From Delphinus delphis (Eukaryota; Chordata; Mammalia; Artiodactyla; Delphinidae): a stretch of 64,000 bases of DNA. The DNA is taken from contig NC_082696.1 in assembly GCF_949987515.2 (NCBI RefSeq), forward strand, positions 37,676,431 to 37,740,430, in the 5' to 3' direction. The notes under the pieces are model-generated. The model made no database searches. It was not told where the DNA came from and saw nothing but the letters and a program-made list of their open reading frames with translations. This document shows, piece after piece, positions 35,877-48,020 of this stretch (positions are counted from its first letter, which is position 1; each line of letters begins with the position of its first letter). The translations under genes were made by a program, and so were the position numbers.

Positions 35877-36846
35877 TGTCTTGATCACAGACGCACACGT
35901 TCTCTGTGGCAGAATTAGAGTGTGGTGAAGGCATGTTTGTGGGACATCAAAATCTGCTTTTCTTTTGTGTACTTTCATATTGGTATTTTACTGTACTTGC
36001 TTGTCATTCTTTTAGAATTCCGTACAGAAGTGATGACTTAAAAATATTTATAAGGATGATGACAAACTTAGTTGTCTCTTTTTTTCCAGCTTTACTGAGA
36101 TCGTACTTCATTACCTCTAAACTTAAATCACATCATATCTTTTAGATAGCATATACGCTATGCCTGCCTTGTGAAAATGTGCTGTAGTTAGGGTTGAAGT
36201 TCCATTCCTTAAGGTGGCCATGCCCTTCATATTCTATTTCCTGTTATCTTTGGAGCCTTAGTGGAAAAGACTTGAGAGAGAATTCCAACTGTCCCATAGA
36301 TGTGCGTGAAGGAGAGAGACACCTCAAGTTGGAATGGCAATGGCCTTTTGTTTAGTCATGTACTATATAGTATATGAGTATAAAGTTATATACTATTCAG
36401 CTCTGTAAGGTGCTAAGGGCTTTTGTTGACTAGTCTCGTGGCACAGCTATTTTTAATTATCTTGTTTCTATGAGGAGAATGTGTTACATTGGCTTTGTAA
36501 CACCACTGAGCAATTTCACTCTGAGTTTTACTTGGTCTCCATTCATTATAGTTTGAAAACATAAAGGCAGCAATTAATTTTACAATCACAAAACCAACAT
36601 TTAATTCACTGTATATTTGTTCAAACTTGGATGTTTTTTTCTCTTGTTTGGAAAATAACAGCTATTAGGAAACAGTATTTTCAAAATAAATTTAAAAAGA
36701 AAATAATCACTCATAATCCTTCCATCCAGAGATAATCTTTCATTTTTGCAGAAAGTACAAAAATGGGATTATATCATGCGTAATATATCTTAATCTACTT
36801 TTTTTTCACTTAACAACAGATTAGAACATATGTCCAAATTATTAAC
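35877..36846. other. Unclassified sequence
   Basis: AT-rich, with nothing recognised. Confidence 0.4.
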
Positions 36847-37090
36847 TATTAAACTCATGGACTCTGCAGCCAGTTTGACTTCATAATCCAAGCTCTGCCA
36901 CTTAGCAACTGTGTAACCTTCAGCAAATCACTTAGTTCTCTGTACCTCAGTTTCTTTATAAAAGGGGGCATGGAGTAATAATACCCATATATCATAAGGT
37001 TGTTGGGAGCATTAAGTAATGTCAATATATGTAAAGCTTTTAGAACAGTGCCTGGCCCATAGTTAACATTTTAACATTGTTAGGTATCGT
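36847..37090 (+). mobile_element. MIR SINE, near full length, sense
   Basis: 'catggactctgcagccagtt', 'caagctctgccacttagcaa', 'gtacctcagtttctttataa', 'cataaggttgttgggagcat' and 'agaacagtgcctggcccata' are in the MIR order from the tRNA-related part to the tail. Confidence 0.92.
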
Positions 37091-37188
37091 TATTCTGCAT
37101 ACAACACAGCTTTAATGACTACACAACATTCCAATGTAAGCAAGTATCCCAGTTATTTAATTCATATTTTTTTCTTAGACATACAAGT

Positions 37189-37385
37189 TTTTTTTGTTTT
37201 TTTGTTTTTAATTGGGGTATAGTTGTTTTACAATGTTGTGTTAGTTTCTACTGTACAGCGAAGTGGAGTTCCTTGTGCTATACAGCAGGTCCTTATTAGT
37301 TATCTATTTTATACATATCAGTGTATACATGTCAATCCCAATCTCCCAATTCATCCCACCACCACCCACCCCCACTTTCCCCACT
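37189..37385 (-). mobile_element. L1 3' end, minus strand
   Basis: T-rich start, then 'ggggtatagttgttttacaa', 'ctactgtacagcgaagtgg', 'gtgctatacagcaggtcctt' and 'catgtcaatcccaatctccc'. This is the reverse of the block at 14.26-14.53 kb. It is about 190 bp long and stops exactly where an LTR begins. Confidence 0.9.
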
Positions 37386-37917
37386 TGGTGGTGGGCAGAA
37401 TAATGGCCCCTCAAATATGTCCACACAGTAATCCCTAGAACCTGTGAATATGTTACTTCACATGGCAAAAGAGGTTTTTGAATACATGATTACATTAAGA
37501 ACCTTGAGATGGGGAGAAGAGTCTGGATTATTCAGGTGGTCCCAATCTAATCACTTGGCCCTTAAAAGCTGAGAACATCTTGGGGGTGGGGAGAAAGAAA
37601 GGATAACGAAAGAAGGGTCAGGAGATGCAAGATGAGAAGACATTCAACGCACCATTGCTGGATTTGTAGATGGGGGAAGGAGGTTATGATTCAAGGAATG
37701 TAGGTGTCCTCTGGAAGCTAGAAAGGCTAAGAAACAGAATCTCTCTCACAGCTTTCAGGAGGAATACATTTATGCCCACAGTTTGATTTTAGCCAACTGA
37801 GACCCCTGTCAGACTTCTGACCTATAAAAGTGTAAGATAATTAATGTGCTGTTTTAAGCCACTAAATTTCTGGTGATTTTTCATAGCAGCAATAGAAAAC
37901 CAATACAGTTTGCTTCC
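37386..37917 (+). mobile_element. MaLR (MLT1-type) LTR
   Basis: 'tggtgggcagaataatggcc' at the start, 'ccaatctaatcacttggccc', 'ctttcaggaggaatacat', and the end 'gccactaaatttctggtgat...aaccaatacag' fit an MLT1-type LTR about 530 bp long. These are LTRs of non-autonomous ERVL relatives, old in placentals. Confidence 0.8.
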
Positions 37918-38894
37918 AATGTTTCAATATTATACATTTTATAATATTTAAATTTGTAGGCATGTCATCACCTATGTTTTATTTCCTTATTATACATTTC
38001 TAGAAGTGAACTAGTGAGACAAAGAATGAGCAAAATTATGATGTTTTTGATAAATAAATCCAGATTTCCTCTGAGGATTTCTACAGATTTACACCTGTAG
38101 GGAATGTGCATGCCAGATCCCCTCTGCCTTTATCAGTAACGAATATTATCATTTTTCAAATACTTTTTCACCTTCCATTTTAATTTGTGTGTCTTTTATG
38201 CACTAATTATTTATTAAATACCTAGTAAATATGCTAAGATGGACTGTGGCCTAAAAATATATCACATTGACTCTCACTTTCCTGTGATGATTCCTCTTGA
38301 AAGTTCAAGTCCATTTCTAATAATGTTATCTAATGACAGGTTCTATAGTACAGACCATAGCAATAAAAATCCATTTATCTATGTGACCAAAATGCTGGCC
38401 TCCAGAGATATTGATAAGCCACAATGACAGATTATGCCATGATAAAGACAGAGCTGTGTTATGGTCAGTGCGTAACCAGTCATGTTTCTGTATGAAATAC
38501 CACTTGGGTTATATCCTTCTAAATTAAATTATTTTAATTTGTAATTTATGTAAATTTTACTTATAAGATCAAGTAAAGTACCATCAGTATGCTGAGGTTT
38601 CAGTACCTATTTGCTGGAGATAAACTGCATACATTAACTTGAGTATTTTAACATTTCAATCATATTATGAGATATTCTAAGGCATATTAATACAATTATT
38701 TTACAAATAATAAGACTCAGTTATTATTTTAATAAATTATCTCATAGAAAGACATGCAATTTTAGGAAAAAAAATATTTATCAGAGATTGGAAAATCTGT
38801 ATTGTCATCTTTTTATTTTCCTCTAAGTTGTGCTGATTTTTTTCTTCAACACGAAGAGCTGAAAAATAAGTGTAAGGATAAGCCAGGAGTTCTA
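37918..38894. other. Unclassified AT-rich sequence
   Basis: No repeat or exon was recognised. Confidence 0.4.
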
Positions 38895-39450
38895 GTTGCT
38901 ATATCTGGGTAACAATCCACTCCAAATGTAACGGCTTTGAACAGTGATTTTATTATGCTCAAGGGTTCTGTAGGTCGGGGATTTGGAGAGGGCTCAGTTG
39001 GGGAAGTGTCTCGGCTCCACGCTGGGGCTTCAGCTGGAAAGACTCCAAGACAGGGAATGGCTCTGTGGCTGGGGGCAGAGATCACCTGAAGCTTCACTCA
39101 CTCGCACACCTGGCACATGGGCTGGAAGGACTTGAAGACCAGGACTGCAGAGCAGGCCACCTACATGTGGCCCTTCTTGCAGCTTGGCTTCCTCACAGCA
39201 TGACTGCCACAGAGGAGTCAGACTTCTTATATGGCAGCCGAGGGCTCCACGCAGAAGGTGCCAGCACACAAGGCAGACGCTGTACTGCCCTTTACCACCC
39301 AGCCTCAGAAGTCACCCAGCTCCACTCCTACCAGAGTCTGTTCGTTCCGAGGAAGTCACAAGCCCACCCTACTTAAAGGGGGGAAGACCTAGGTGCCCAC
39401 CCCCATGAGTGGAGGAATGTCAGAGAAGCGGAGGGCCATGTTTTCAAACC
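38895..39450 (+). repeat. Old interspersed repeat, family uncertain
   Basis: 'gttgctatatctgggtaaca', 'ttctgtaggtcggggatttg', 'gagggctcagttggggaagt', 'gcttggcttcctcacagcat' and 'cttatatggcagccgagggc' follow a widespread mammalian repeat whose start reads 'tgtaacaaaccaccccaaaa'. I cannot recall its name with certainty. The overlapping ORFs of 74-103 codons here are part of the repeat. Confidence 0.65.
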
Positions 39451-40147
39451 ATGTTTTCAAATCATAATTAAAGGGAACTTACTATTTCTTGAAAATTGAA
39501 ATAAGTAAAAATTAAAGTTTAGATATCAATGCTAGTGTCACAATCAAAAAGTTAACTTTATACTAATATCTCAGAGAAACCAGTGGATTTAATATGAAAG
39601 AAAGTGGTGCTCTGAATTAACCAGAATAAGAATTGATTAGTAATAATTTGAGTTTCATATTCTGTGCAGAAGGGAAGTAGAAAAAATATATTCCATCCAT
39701 TCAAATGACTTCACATTCTCAAAAGCCAATTAAAAGCTGAGATTCATTTCCTACAATTACAAGATGAGGAGTATTTAAACCATTCAATAGAGTAATACTA
39801 AACAAATGATTAGTTTTTAGTGAGGCAGTAGTAATATGTACTCTACATTTTTTTAATGTAATTAAGATTTACTGCACAGCTTGAAAGTATCTTTCCTGAT
39901 AATGTAATTACTGTACAATTTCTTTATTTGCTGTGCTTTCCCCAGTTTATCCTTCTACAACCCTAATAAATACTAATTTAATACAATATTAGAAAGTGAC
40001 AACGAGAAGTGTTAGGAAAGTAGATGTAGTGTACTTACTTATAATAGGATTAATTCAAAATCCTAACAGGGTGGTATATTCTGAGCTTCTGAAGAGAAGA
40101 AAAATAAATCCCTAAACACAGTTGTTTCTTTTTTATAGCTAAGGTGT
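39451..40147. other. Unclassified AT-rich sequence
   Basis: Nothing was recognised. Confidence 0.4.
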
Positions 40148-40556
40148 TCAGTAATATAAATACAGTATTCTAATCAAATGTTTGTTTTCCCTTTTTGAGG
40201 GAGAAGGTGGAATGCTGAATTTAAATTGTCTTTTAAACCTGGAGGTGGATGAAAGAGGCAGGCACTTCTGGTGTTCCTTCTTTCGCTGTGAGCTGGAGTA
40301 CAGGAGCACGACTTCCTCGTAAATCCGTTCCGCCTCCATTGCCCATCCTGGAATTGTGCAGTGAAGACAGTGATTGTGAGATGCTTCCAGGAGGCTTTGC
40401 CCAGGCATTCTGTGGAAAATATGGGTGGTTCTTTGATACCTTCTGATAATAGTCTTGGCGGGGGGTGGGGGGGCATGCCCAATGATTTCCCCTTCCCATA
40501 CTATTTTTGTCTTCACATATGCCTTCATGGCAAAACCACATAAGCACTAACTTCAA
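40148..40556. other. Segment open in five of six frames, unidentified
   Basis: Three minus-strand frames (126, 102 and 107 codons) overlap fully at 40233-40482, and two plus frames are also open. None resembles a known protein and no splice-bounded exon is clear. This is probably chance or an unknown old repeat. Confidence 0.3.
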
Positions 40557-40800
40557 ATCATAATAAAATTCTCATTAGTCATAATACTGTTCAGCCCAAC
40601 AACCAGTTCTCTGGGCATCACGACATTGTCATTGTACGTCAGCCAGCACTGCCAGCCTGACTCAAGATTCCTCTGTGGGACCACAGAGAATTTCCGGATA
40701 CTGTCCACATGACTCAGGAGTCCAGGGGACACTGGAGAACTGTACCCAGGCCTTCACTCTCTCCAGTCACATCACCTTGCCAATTTTACTGTGGCGCTGC

Positions 40801-40813
40801 CGCCCCCTGTTGG
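40801..40813 (-). promoter_or_regulatory. Strong CTCF-like motif
   Basis: CGCCCCCTGTTGG fully matches the reverse-strand core YGCCMCCTNNTGG. The minus reading is CCAACAGGGGGCG, so the motif points left, toward the CpG island. Flanking 'gcgctgc' fits the extended motif. Confidence 0.55.
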
Positions 40814-41439
40814 GGTTGTGGGAGTGAGAAATGTGGCAAAACAATTCTCCTTTAGACTTTGCCCTCAATCTACATCCACCATGCAGGGATTTCAGCCTCA
40901 TCCAGAGCAGATGAGAAAAGACTGTGAAACACCTTTCCTTTTATCTGCTCCTCCAACTTCTGCCACAAATCTACTTTCCCCCATTCATTCAGTGGCTGAA
41001 AGTTGTGAGTTTCTCTCTCTTCTCGCTCCCTAGTCAGAACCCTCCTCTGAATGACATCCTCTTTCTTTGACGAGGGGACACTAATAGAAGATGGAATGCA
41101 GAGAGCGAGCAGCCAGCAGAAAGGGAACAAAAACACTGTACTTGTTAACAGCTGCAAGTTGAGCGGAACACATATTGCCTTTAGGGACTAACATTTGGAA
41201 GTTTAGGAGACAGTCTAAAAATTACCATAGGCAAAAAAAAAAATTATTAAGATCTGTAAGTCAGTATAGTTGAGGGCTGAGGGCTATGGCAGTTCTGACA
41301 AAGGGAAGTTACTGCCACCTGTGTGAATTGGCAGCAGTATTTAAGCTGGCTCAAGTCTTAGAGGTAGAAAAATTGCAGATCCAGACTCAGAAAATAGGTC
41401 AGTTTAGCTGCAACATAAGGTGCCTGGAGGAGAAAAGAG
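40814..41439. other. Unclassified sequence
   Basis: No repeat was recognised with confidence. A short MIR-like or E-box stretch (ctgccacctgtgtg) lies at about 41312. Confidence 0.4.
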
Positions 41440-41615
41440 GGCAATGACAAGTCTGAATGTCAGTCTGAAGAGCTGGACTTTACTGAGTAGGCAATAAGGG
41501 GCCTATTATAGTTCTTGAGCAGAGAAGACAAGAGCTGTGCCCTAGGAAGTCACCTTGCAGCTGTACATAAAATGGATTGGAAAGAAGGGAGTATGGGTGT
41601 AGGAAGCCACGAAAA
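41440..41615 (-). mobile_element. Probable L2 fragment, antisense
   Basis: 'aagagctggactttactgag', 'ataaggggcctattatagtt' and 'gttcttgagcagagaagaca' match the antisense L2 layout. Confidence 0.45.
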
Positions 41616-42540
41616 ACTAAAGCCATTAATCACTGCTCAATGTTGTATATACTAAGGCCAAGACATCTAGAAGATTGTTTTTAACCTAACATTTTAGAGA
41701 GTTGCATTTCATCTGTTCTTTTCAAACCTTTGCCAAAGTAAATGTATATGATAAATTTGATACCTACAGATCCTTTGGCAAAACATTTTAATATGTGAAT
41801 TCTAGGAATTTAAAAAATACACTTTTCCTATCAGTTGTTATAGTCACATATGTATCACCATATTCAGATCCAAATATATCATGAGCTTCATTTCTAAGTA
41901 AAACACGGAACACATTTTTTGTCTCCATAACTTCATTATACCTTAAGCTTAAATGTACTCAGACGTGAATAAACACAGAGCTTATTTGGGTTTTAATATA
42001 TTCCCATTAAAATGAGACTATTTGGATGAAAAGGTAGGAATTAAATGTGTCTGTTTCAATGGCAATATTTAGTTAGCTATCAGTGTTGGACTAAAGAAGT
42101 GCCATTTTAAAATAATAAACTATAGAATGTGTTTATGATGTGGAGGAAGAGGGGAAATATTTCTATAACTAATTTAAGACAGAAACTATTGGGAGTTTAT
42201 AGTTCTTAGAGTTGTTTGTATTTATTCTAGCAGGGTTATAGTAATATCAAGTTATGATAGACATTTCATGGTTCCTGTGAAGATGGAATGCCAAGTGCTT
42301 CCTTTTCCCTTTCTCCTTTAGGATTTCAAGATTTGATTGCCTAAGTGACATTTATACTGTCACATACTTTTGTGAAATGCTTTATGTTAATTACAGTTTT
42401 CACATTTTTCATGGTGACAAAATTGTCATATTGTCTTATGCTTGAAATATTTTAAAATAGTGGTTTCCGTAAAGAGGTCTTAAAAGTGGATTTTTCTTCA
42501 GAAAACTGTAACCAAGTAAAAATGAATTTTGGAAAGGAAT
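41616..42540. other. Unclassified AT-rich sequence
   Basis: Nothing was recognised. Confidence 0.4.
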
Positions 42541-42608
42541 TTCTTTCCTCCCTTCCTTCCTTCCTCCCTCCCTCCCTCCTTCCTTTCTTTCTCTTTCTTT
42601 CTTTCTTC
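42541..42608. repeat. (TTCC/CCCT/CTTT)n polypyrimidine tract
   Basis: 68 bp of nearly pure C/T. The complementary frame gives an artefactual Arg/Lys/Glu/Gly run. Such mirror-like tracts can form triplex (H-DNA). Confidence 0.95.
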
Positions 42609-42835
42609 TACAATTTATTGAGTGCTTATCAGGTTCCAAGCACTGTGCAAATCACTTTATTCTCACTCATTTCTCACAACTGTATCTGAAATCATTATCT
42701 GAATTACATCTTAGATCATCGACATCCCCATTCTATAGACCGGGAAACTGAAATTTAAAGAGATTAAGCAATTTGAAGAAGATCAAGGAGTGAGAAGAGT
42801 CAGAGTAGGGCTCAAAGTCCAGTTCTCTTATTCCA
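42609..42835 (-). mobile_element. MIR SINE, antisense
   Basis: 'caatttattgagtgcttatc', 'caagcactgtgcaaatcac' and 'catccccattctatagaccg' are the reversed MIR order. Confidence 0.85.
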
Positions 42836-42887
42836 GCACAGACTTCCTGAGAGACAATATAAATGCCAAGCTAGGGCAACATGTGAA

Positions 42888-43085
42888 ACACAGGCTTTGG
42901 AGACAGCCAGCCCTGCCTTCAATAGACCCCTTTGCTGTTTATAACTTATGGAACGTTAGACATCTCATTTAATGTTTCTAACTCTGTGTAACTTTATCTG
43001 TAATATGGGGACAATAACTTAGTACTTACATCATATGATTGCTGGAAAAATTTAATGAAATAATATAAAATGTTCCAAGATCTCA
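42888..43085 (+). mobile_element. MIR SINE, sense
   Basis: 'acaggctttggagacagcca', 'ttatctgtaatatggggaca' and 'atgattgctggaaaaattta' are in MIR order. With the antisense MIR at 42609 it makes a head-to-head pair about 50 bp apart. Confidence 0.8.
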
Positions 43086-45119
43086 GGGTGGTAATCGCTT
43101 GCATGGCATTACTGGGCAATATTAAATTAATTACAGAAAAACATGTATTTCCCTTTAAATTTTTTCAATTCCCACTTTCTCTCTTACAATCTTATACCCT
43201 TGCATTCTAATCCCAAACCTATTACTCATTTACCATTACCAGCACTTGATAGTGGATTCACTTCCCTTCACCATCATATATAAGCTTACATCTAAGATGT
43301 CTGAGGCCTGAAAAACGTTTTTTTTTAAACCTATGGAATGTGTAAAAACTGTTCTGCTTGAAAGCCCAACAAGCTGATGCTTCCCCCCACTTGCAAGCAT
43401 GCTAAACAAACAGCACCAAAATATTTGCTATAGGCAAATAAACACAGCCACGTATCCTACAAAGAATGTTTATAATATCACTCACAATCCATGGAGAAGG
43501 TCAGATTCAAACCAACTCCTACTACACATTGTGGACTGAAGACACACTAGTGATGTTATTCTAAACTCACATAAGCACCCAGGATCCTTTCTGGTGCAAT
43601 TTGCACTGCCAACAGATGCAGGTCTTATCCGTGGTTCTGGTTCTCCACAGAAGTCATTTGCATCATTTCTCCTTCCACTGTTTAGTGCCCAAATCTAGAT
43701 CCAGAAAAATGGACAGCCTATTTTAGAGACCGCCATCCACACCACTGAGTATTTTTATTGCAACACCTGGGATTTTTTTCCTGAGATAGTTGGTAGTGAA
43801 CACTTAAGTAAGTAGCCAGATTAACTCGGACTTTAAAGTATATAGGGATTCCTAGAGCCTAGAACACCAAGAATTGTGTTCATTGTTCTCTTAAATAAGT
43901 CATTGTTATCTAGAACTTCTTTCAGGGTCTGGTGACAATCTCCCAATTCAAATAGAGTGGCCAGTGCCTTAGTGGAGTTCAGCAGAAATTCCAGGGTCAA
44001 CAGTTAGTACTTTGCTGACCAGGGTCGGTGGGGCATCCTGTTGGTTCATACTTTCCTCACACCAGATACTGGATTAAGATAAGCTAACAATCAGTATCAC
44101 GTATGCCCGGAGAGAGATAATTTTGCTATCCTGTAGTAGTCAGAGGAGGGGGAGAGGCAAGCTCAGAGAGGATTGTTCTAAAACTGCTTGGTAAGAGCAC
44201 TGGGAAGAGTTCCTGATCTGCCTAATAGGGATCACAGAAGTAATGCATGAGATTCACTCTTGGACTTGACCAGGAGGCTGGAAAGAGAAAGTGATGTATG
44301 GCATGAGATTTATTTAGTAGGAGCATCTGACAAAGAAAGTCAAGGATATATTGGCGAGTAACTGCAGGACACAAAATGGCCAGGAAAAGCAGGAACAACA
44401 TAATGGTACTGATGCTTCTCTAGGGATGAGATTGAAGTAATGTGTCACGGCCCTTTCTCAATAAACTCCTCATTTACTCCCTAAAACTTACACTGTACTA
44501 ATTTCTTCATTAATCATCCATCACAATGCTTTGCAAAAGTAATAATCTCCATTTATAGGTGCTAAAAACCTTTGAAAACATAAAATTTCAAAGAAATTTT
44601 GGAAGCCTTTAGTTTTAAACTTGAAAAAATAGTACTATTAACAGAAATTCTCACTGAGCTCAAAGCACTCTACAAGTTCAATATATTCTGTTACATTTAG
44701 AGGAGAGAAAATTGAAGCTAAGACCTTCTTTTAATAATGATCATTTTACTGTCTGCTATCACACTAGGTAAATAGTGCACAACTCTCAAATTTAGTTATG
44801 AAAAGTAATCATTTTCCAATAAAAATGGGTAATTCTCCATTTCAGCTTCCATATAAGTGCCTATAGAATTAAAATAGTGACCTGAAACACATTTCAAATG
44901 TTCATCTTATTATAATTCCCAAAGGTCGTATCTTTGAAAGTTATCCTTAAAGATCACTAATTTTCCTTAAAGTTGTGGCTATTTCATCTTGGTCTAGAAT
45001 AGTAAACACTATATTCTACCTCCTTGACTCTCATGATTAGTGAAAAAATTTTAAAACAGTTAAGAATGAAAAAAGGTAATGTATTAGCATTAATCTAATA
45101 AAATATATACATTTTTAAA
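43086..45119. other. Unclassified sequence
   Basis: No gene was recognised. An LTR-like poly(A) block may exist at about 44456-44490 (ctcaataaactcctcattta), but this is not enough to call. Confidence 0.4.
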
Positions 45120-45520
45120 ATTACAATGTTGGTCACAGACTGGGCAGGAGGCACCTCTGCACCACTTATGTTTCTGTCCATTGGTGAAAGCTCCATGGTT
45201 ATACCACTGCTGCCTAGCTCTGCCCTCCCATTCACTTCTCCCTCTGCAGGGGAGATGGAGGGGCTTAATCCGAGTGGTAAGTTCAAAAGGAGAAACTGGG
45301 CCAGTGCAGCCCAGACACTTCTCACTCTGAGCCAGCATGCCCACATGCACCAGGCCCTAAATTTTACATACTGGCTCCTGTATGGGGAGGCTCTGATTAT
45401 TCAGCCATGCCTGAGGCTTGTTAAACAAGACTGTCTAGTTCAGTATCAGGAGTCTCACCCTCTTGCAGATATATTCTCCAATACCAACTTTATCAGTAAT
45501 AAAGGTGTTACGTTGGCTTT
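45120..45520 (+). mobile_element. LTR-like segment with a 145-codon ORF
   Basis: GC-richer block with an AATAAA at about 45499 followed by 'ggtgttacgttggctttgtc', like an R-U5 end of an ERV LTR. The plus frame 45126-45563 and two overlapping minus frames (45090-45350, 45095-45346) run through it. None resembles a known protein. An LTR is my preferred reading; a retrocopy is the alternative. Confidence 0.35.
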
Positions 45521-45659
45521 GTCTTATTTATTGAATTATTTCTCAATTGACACTATTTATTAAGCTTGTGTCAACACCAAGCAACAGTTGTTGTAGACAT
45601 ATATTGTTTGATTCAGTTACTTATTCCTTCAGGATTATGCTTTGGTCTGAAAGTTTTAG

Positions 45660-46640
45660 GTGAAGGCTTGTATTTATTTTCTACGCTATTATTGAAGACT
45701 TGGTGAATGTCTACTTTCTACTGAGGGAAAACAAACAATAAACATATCATTGTATACAACATACATACACAGGCCGCTAGCTGGTAGTGATAACAATACT
45801 TAATAAAACGTGTTACAAGGATAGGGTAATCCTTCTTTGGGTAGGATGGTGAGGGAAGGCCTCTCTACGGAAATAAAAGTTGACATGAAACCTAAAAATG
45901 TGAAGTGGTAGTCATGAGCGTATCAGGGAGAAAGGATTCCATACAGAAGAAATAGAAACTTCAAAGGTCCTGAGGGGGAACTTATCAAATCCAGTGGGCA
46001 GAAAGATGACCAGAGTGACTGTAATGTAATAGATGGGAATTGAGAAGCAGGAGACAGTGAGACTGGAGAGGTTGGCAGGACCTGGACCAGGAAAGGAGAC
46101 CTTGTAGGCCATAATTTAAAAAGAAGGTTTTATTTGAAAATGAAATAAAAATGTATTGAAGTGTTAAAAGTTAGGAATGCATGTGATCTGAATTGTTTTT
46201 AAAATTTCCTTTTGGCTCTTTTGGTAGAAAGCATTGCAAAGACAGCAGATAAAACTCAACTGCAGTGGCTCAGACATGAGACAGCTGCTTGTTCAGGGTT
46301 GTCCTTGCTGGGGAGTAGGAGTGGCCAGACTTGAGAAATCCCAGGGGCTAGAGTCAATAGCACTTACGTACAAACGACATATGGGGAGTGAGTAGGATTG
46401 CAACCCTACGAATTAAGGATCACTCCTACATATTTATCCTGAGCACCTGGGTGAACAGGGGTACAATATCCAGAGAATGGGGAAGACTTTTGGAGGATCA
46501 AATTGAGTTTTATCTTGCACAAATGGTTCTATTTGTTTCCATATGTTTGTGGTATCTTTTAGACTACTGAGTTGAGATGTCAAGTAAGCAGCTGGATATA
46601 TGTGTATGGGTCTCAAGGGAAAAAGTCAGGGCTAGAAATA
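45660..46640 (-). mobile_element. L2 LINE, antisense, long fragment
   Basis: In order on plus: 'acaaacaataaacatatcat', 'ggtgagggaaggcctctcta', 'gaaacttcaaaggtcctgag', 'gaccttgtaggccataattt', then 'gttgagatgtcaagtaagca' and 'gctggatatatgtgtatggg'. This is the same antisense module order as at 54-55.5 kb. No open frame survives. Confidence 0.65.
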
Positions 46641-46724
46641 TTTTATCTGTTGCTTTTTGCTGCCATGAGTTAGAGAATTGCTGGAAAGTAATAAGATTAA
46701 TAATATAAAATATTGCACATGGAC

Positions 46725-46885
46725 ATATATTGTTTGACCACCATTACGCTAAAAGCACTATACATCTCTTGTGGAAAAACTGAGGTTAAAAGAGAGTAAT
46801 AATTTGCCCAAAGGCACACAGATAGTAAGTGGTAGGCTAGGCCTTGAATTCATGTCTTTCTGACTCCAAAGTCCACGCTCATTAG
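46725..46885 (-). mobile_element. MIR SINE, antisense
   Basis: 'aaaactgaggttaaaagaga', 'ttgcccaaaggcacacagat' and 'agtaagtggtaggctaggcc'. Confidence 0.85.
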
Positions 46886-47279
46886 ACTAAAATCAAGGAG
46901 GCACCTTCACCCTCCATGCTCTTAGAACAGGAGACTGGGTTCCATTTGTTACGTCAGTTTGCTGTATGACTGCACCATATAATCAACAAGAAAACCCTTG
47001 GAACTCAAAGGTTCTGTGTGCCTGATTTCAAAGCTACTAAGAAAGGAGTAATTTGTAATTTGAAAAGAACAGTCAAACCAAACATAATTAATGATTGTGC
47101 ATTATTCCAAGATAATTTTTAATAATGCCCACTTTAATTCTCAAAAGTATCCCAGTTTTGACAAATTATATGGTCACTCAGTACTTAGAGGTCTTTGACC
47201 CAAATGCTCATGAATAACTGAGAGAGTACAAATACCCACAAATCCTTCACTCTTCCTCTTTAAAAGAGCACAACTATCA
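46886..47279. other. Unclassified sequence
   Basis: Nothing was recognised. Confidence 0.4.
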
Positions 47280-47520
47280 AACAGGGGCCCCTCCATTCAC
47301 TCTTCATATCCAACCCATCCTTCAAAGGTCAATTTTTTAATTATTTCATTTTTTTTTCACTCAGCTTTCTCTTATTAGTGTATTTATGCCATCCACTTGA
47401 TCCTTACTACAGATTATTTTCTGTTGAAGCATGAAAGTATTTTTTTCTCTCTTATTTAAATATAAGCTCTCTATATCTCCAAATGTCCCAAGTCTTTTCA
47501 CTTTAGGTACTCATAACTAT
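47280..47520 (+). mobile_element. L2 3' fragment, sense, diverged
   Basis: 'cctccattcactcttcatat...catccttcaaaggtcaattt', then 'agcatgaaagtattttttt' and 'ataagctctctatatctcc', loosely follow the L2 3' region. Confidence 0.45.
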
Positions 47521-47807
47521 TGAAACAATGTTGAAAAAACTGAAGAACTATGAGGGTATAATGGGAGACATGTTTGGTAATTATTGTTCTTTAAAGAACA
47601 TGAACTAAAGTGTATGTAAGATCTTCTACTCCTTTTTGCCTTCCATAGTACAAATGACCTTATCTCTGCATATCGACAAAGAGAATCTTTTACAAGAATC
47701 TCAAGATGCACACAACTGGTGCAACAATTAAATTGGCAAAGGACTATGGAGACATTCTGGCCCAAATTCTGGAAACCAAATTGTAATTTAGAAAGATAAT
47801 TACATTA

Positions 47808-48020
47808 AAAAGTGTAATCTGGGGGCTTCCCTGATGGCGCAGTGGTTGAGAGTCCGCCTGCCGATGCAGGGGACACGGGTTCGTGCCCTGGTCCGGAAGG
47901 ATCCCACATGCCGCGGAGCGGCTGGGCCCGTGAGCCATGGCCTCAGAGCCTGTGCTCCACAACGGGAGAGGCCACAACAGTGAAAGGCCCACGTACCGAA
48001 AAAAATAAAAGTGTAATCTG
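47808..48020 (+). mobile_element. CHR-type SINE, short cetacean form
   Basis: The head gggcttccctgatggcgcag starts at about 47822-47824, with 'gggttcgtgccc' near 47877, a body ending 'acgtaccg' and a short A-tail. A 14-bp duplication, aaaagtgtaatctg, flanks it at 47808-47821 and 48007-48020. It is about 185 bp long. Confidence 0.97.

Noticed and set aside
38846..39408. ORFs of 74-103 codons with protein-like composition
   Set aside because: They lie wholly inside an old interspersed repeat and overlap each other on both strands.
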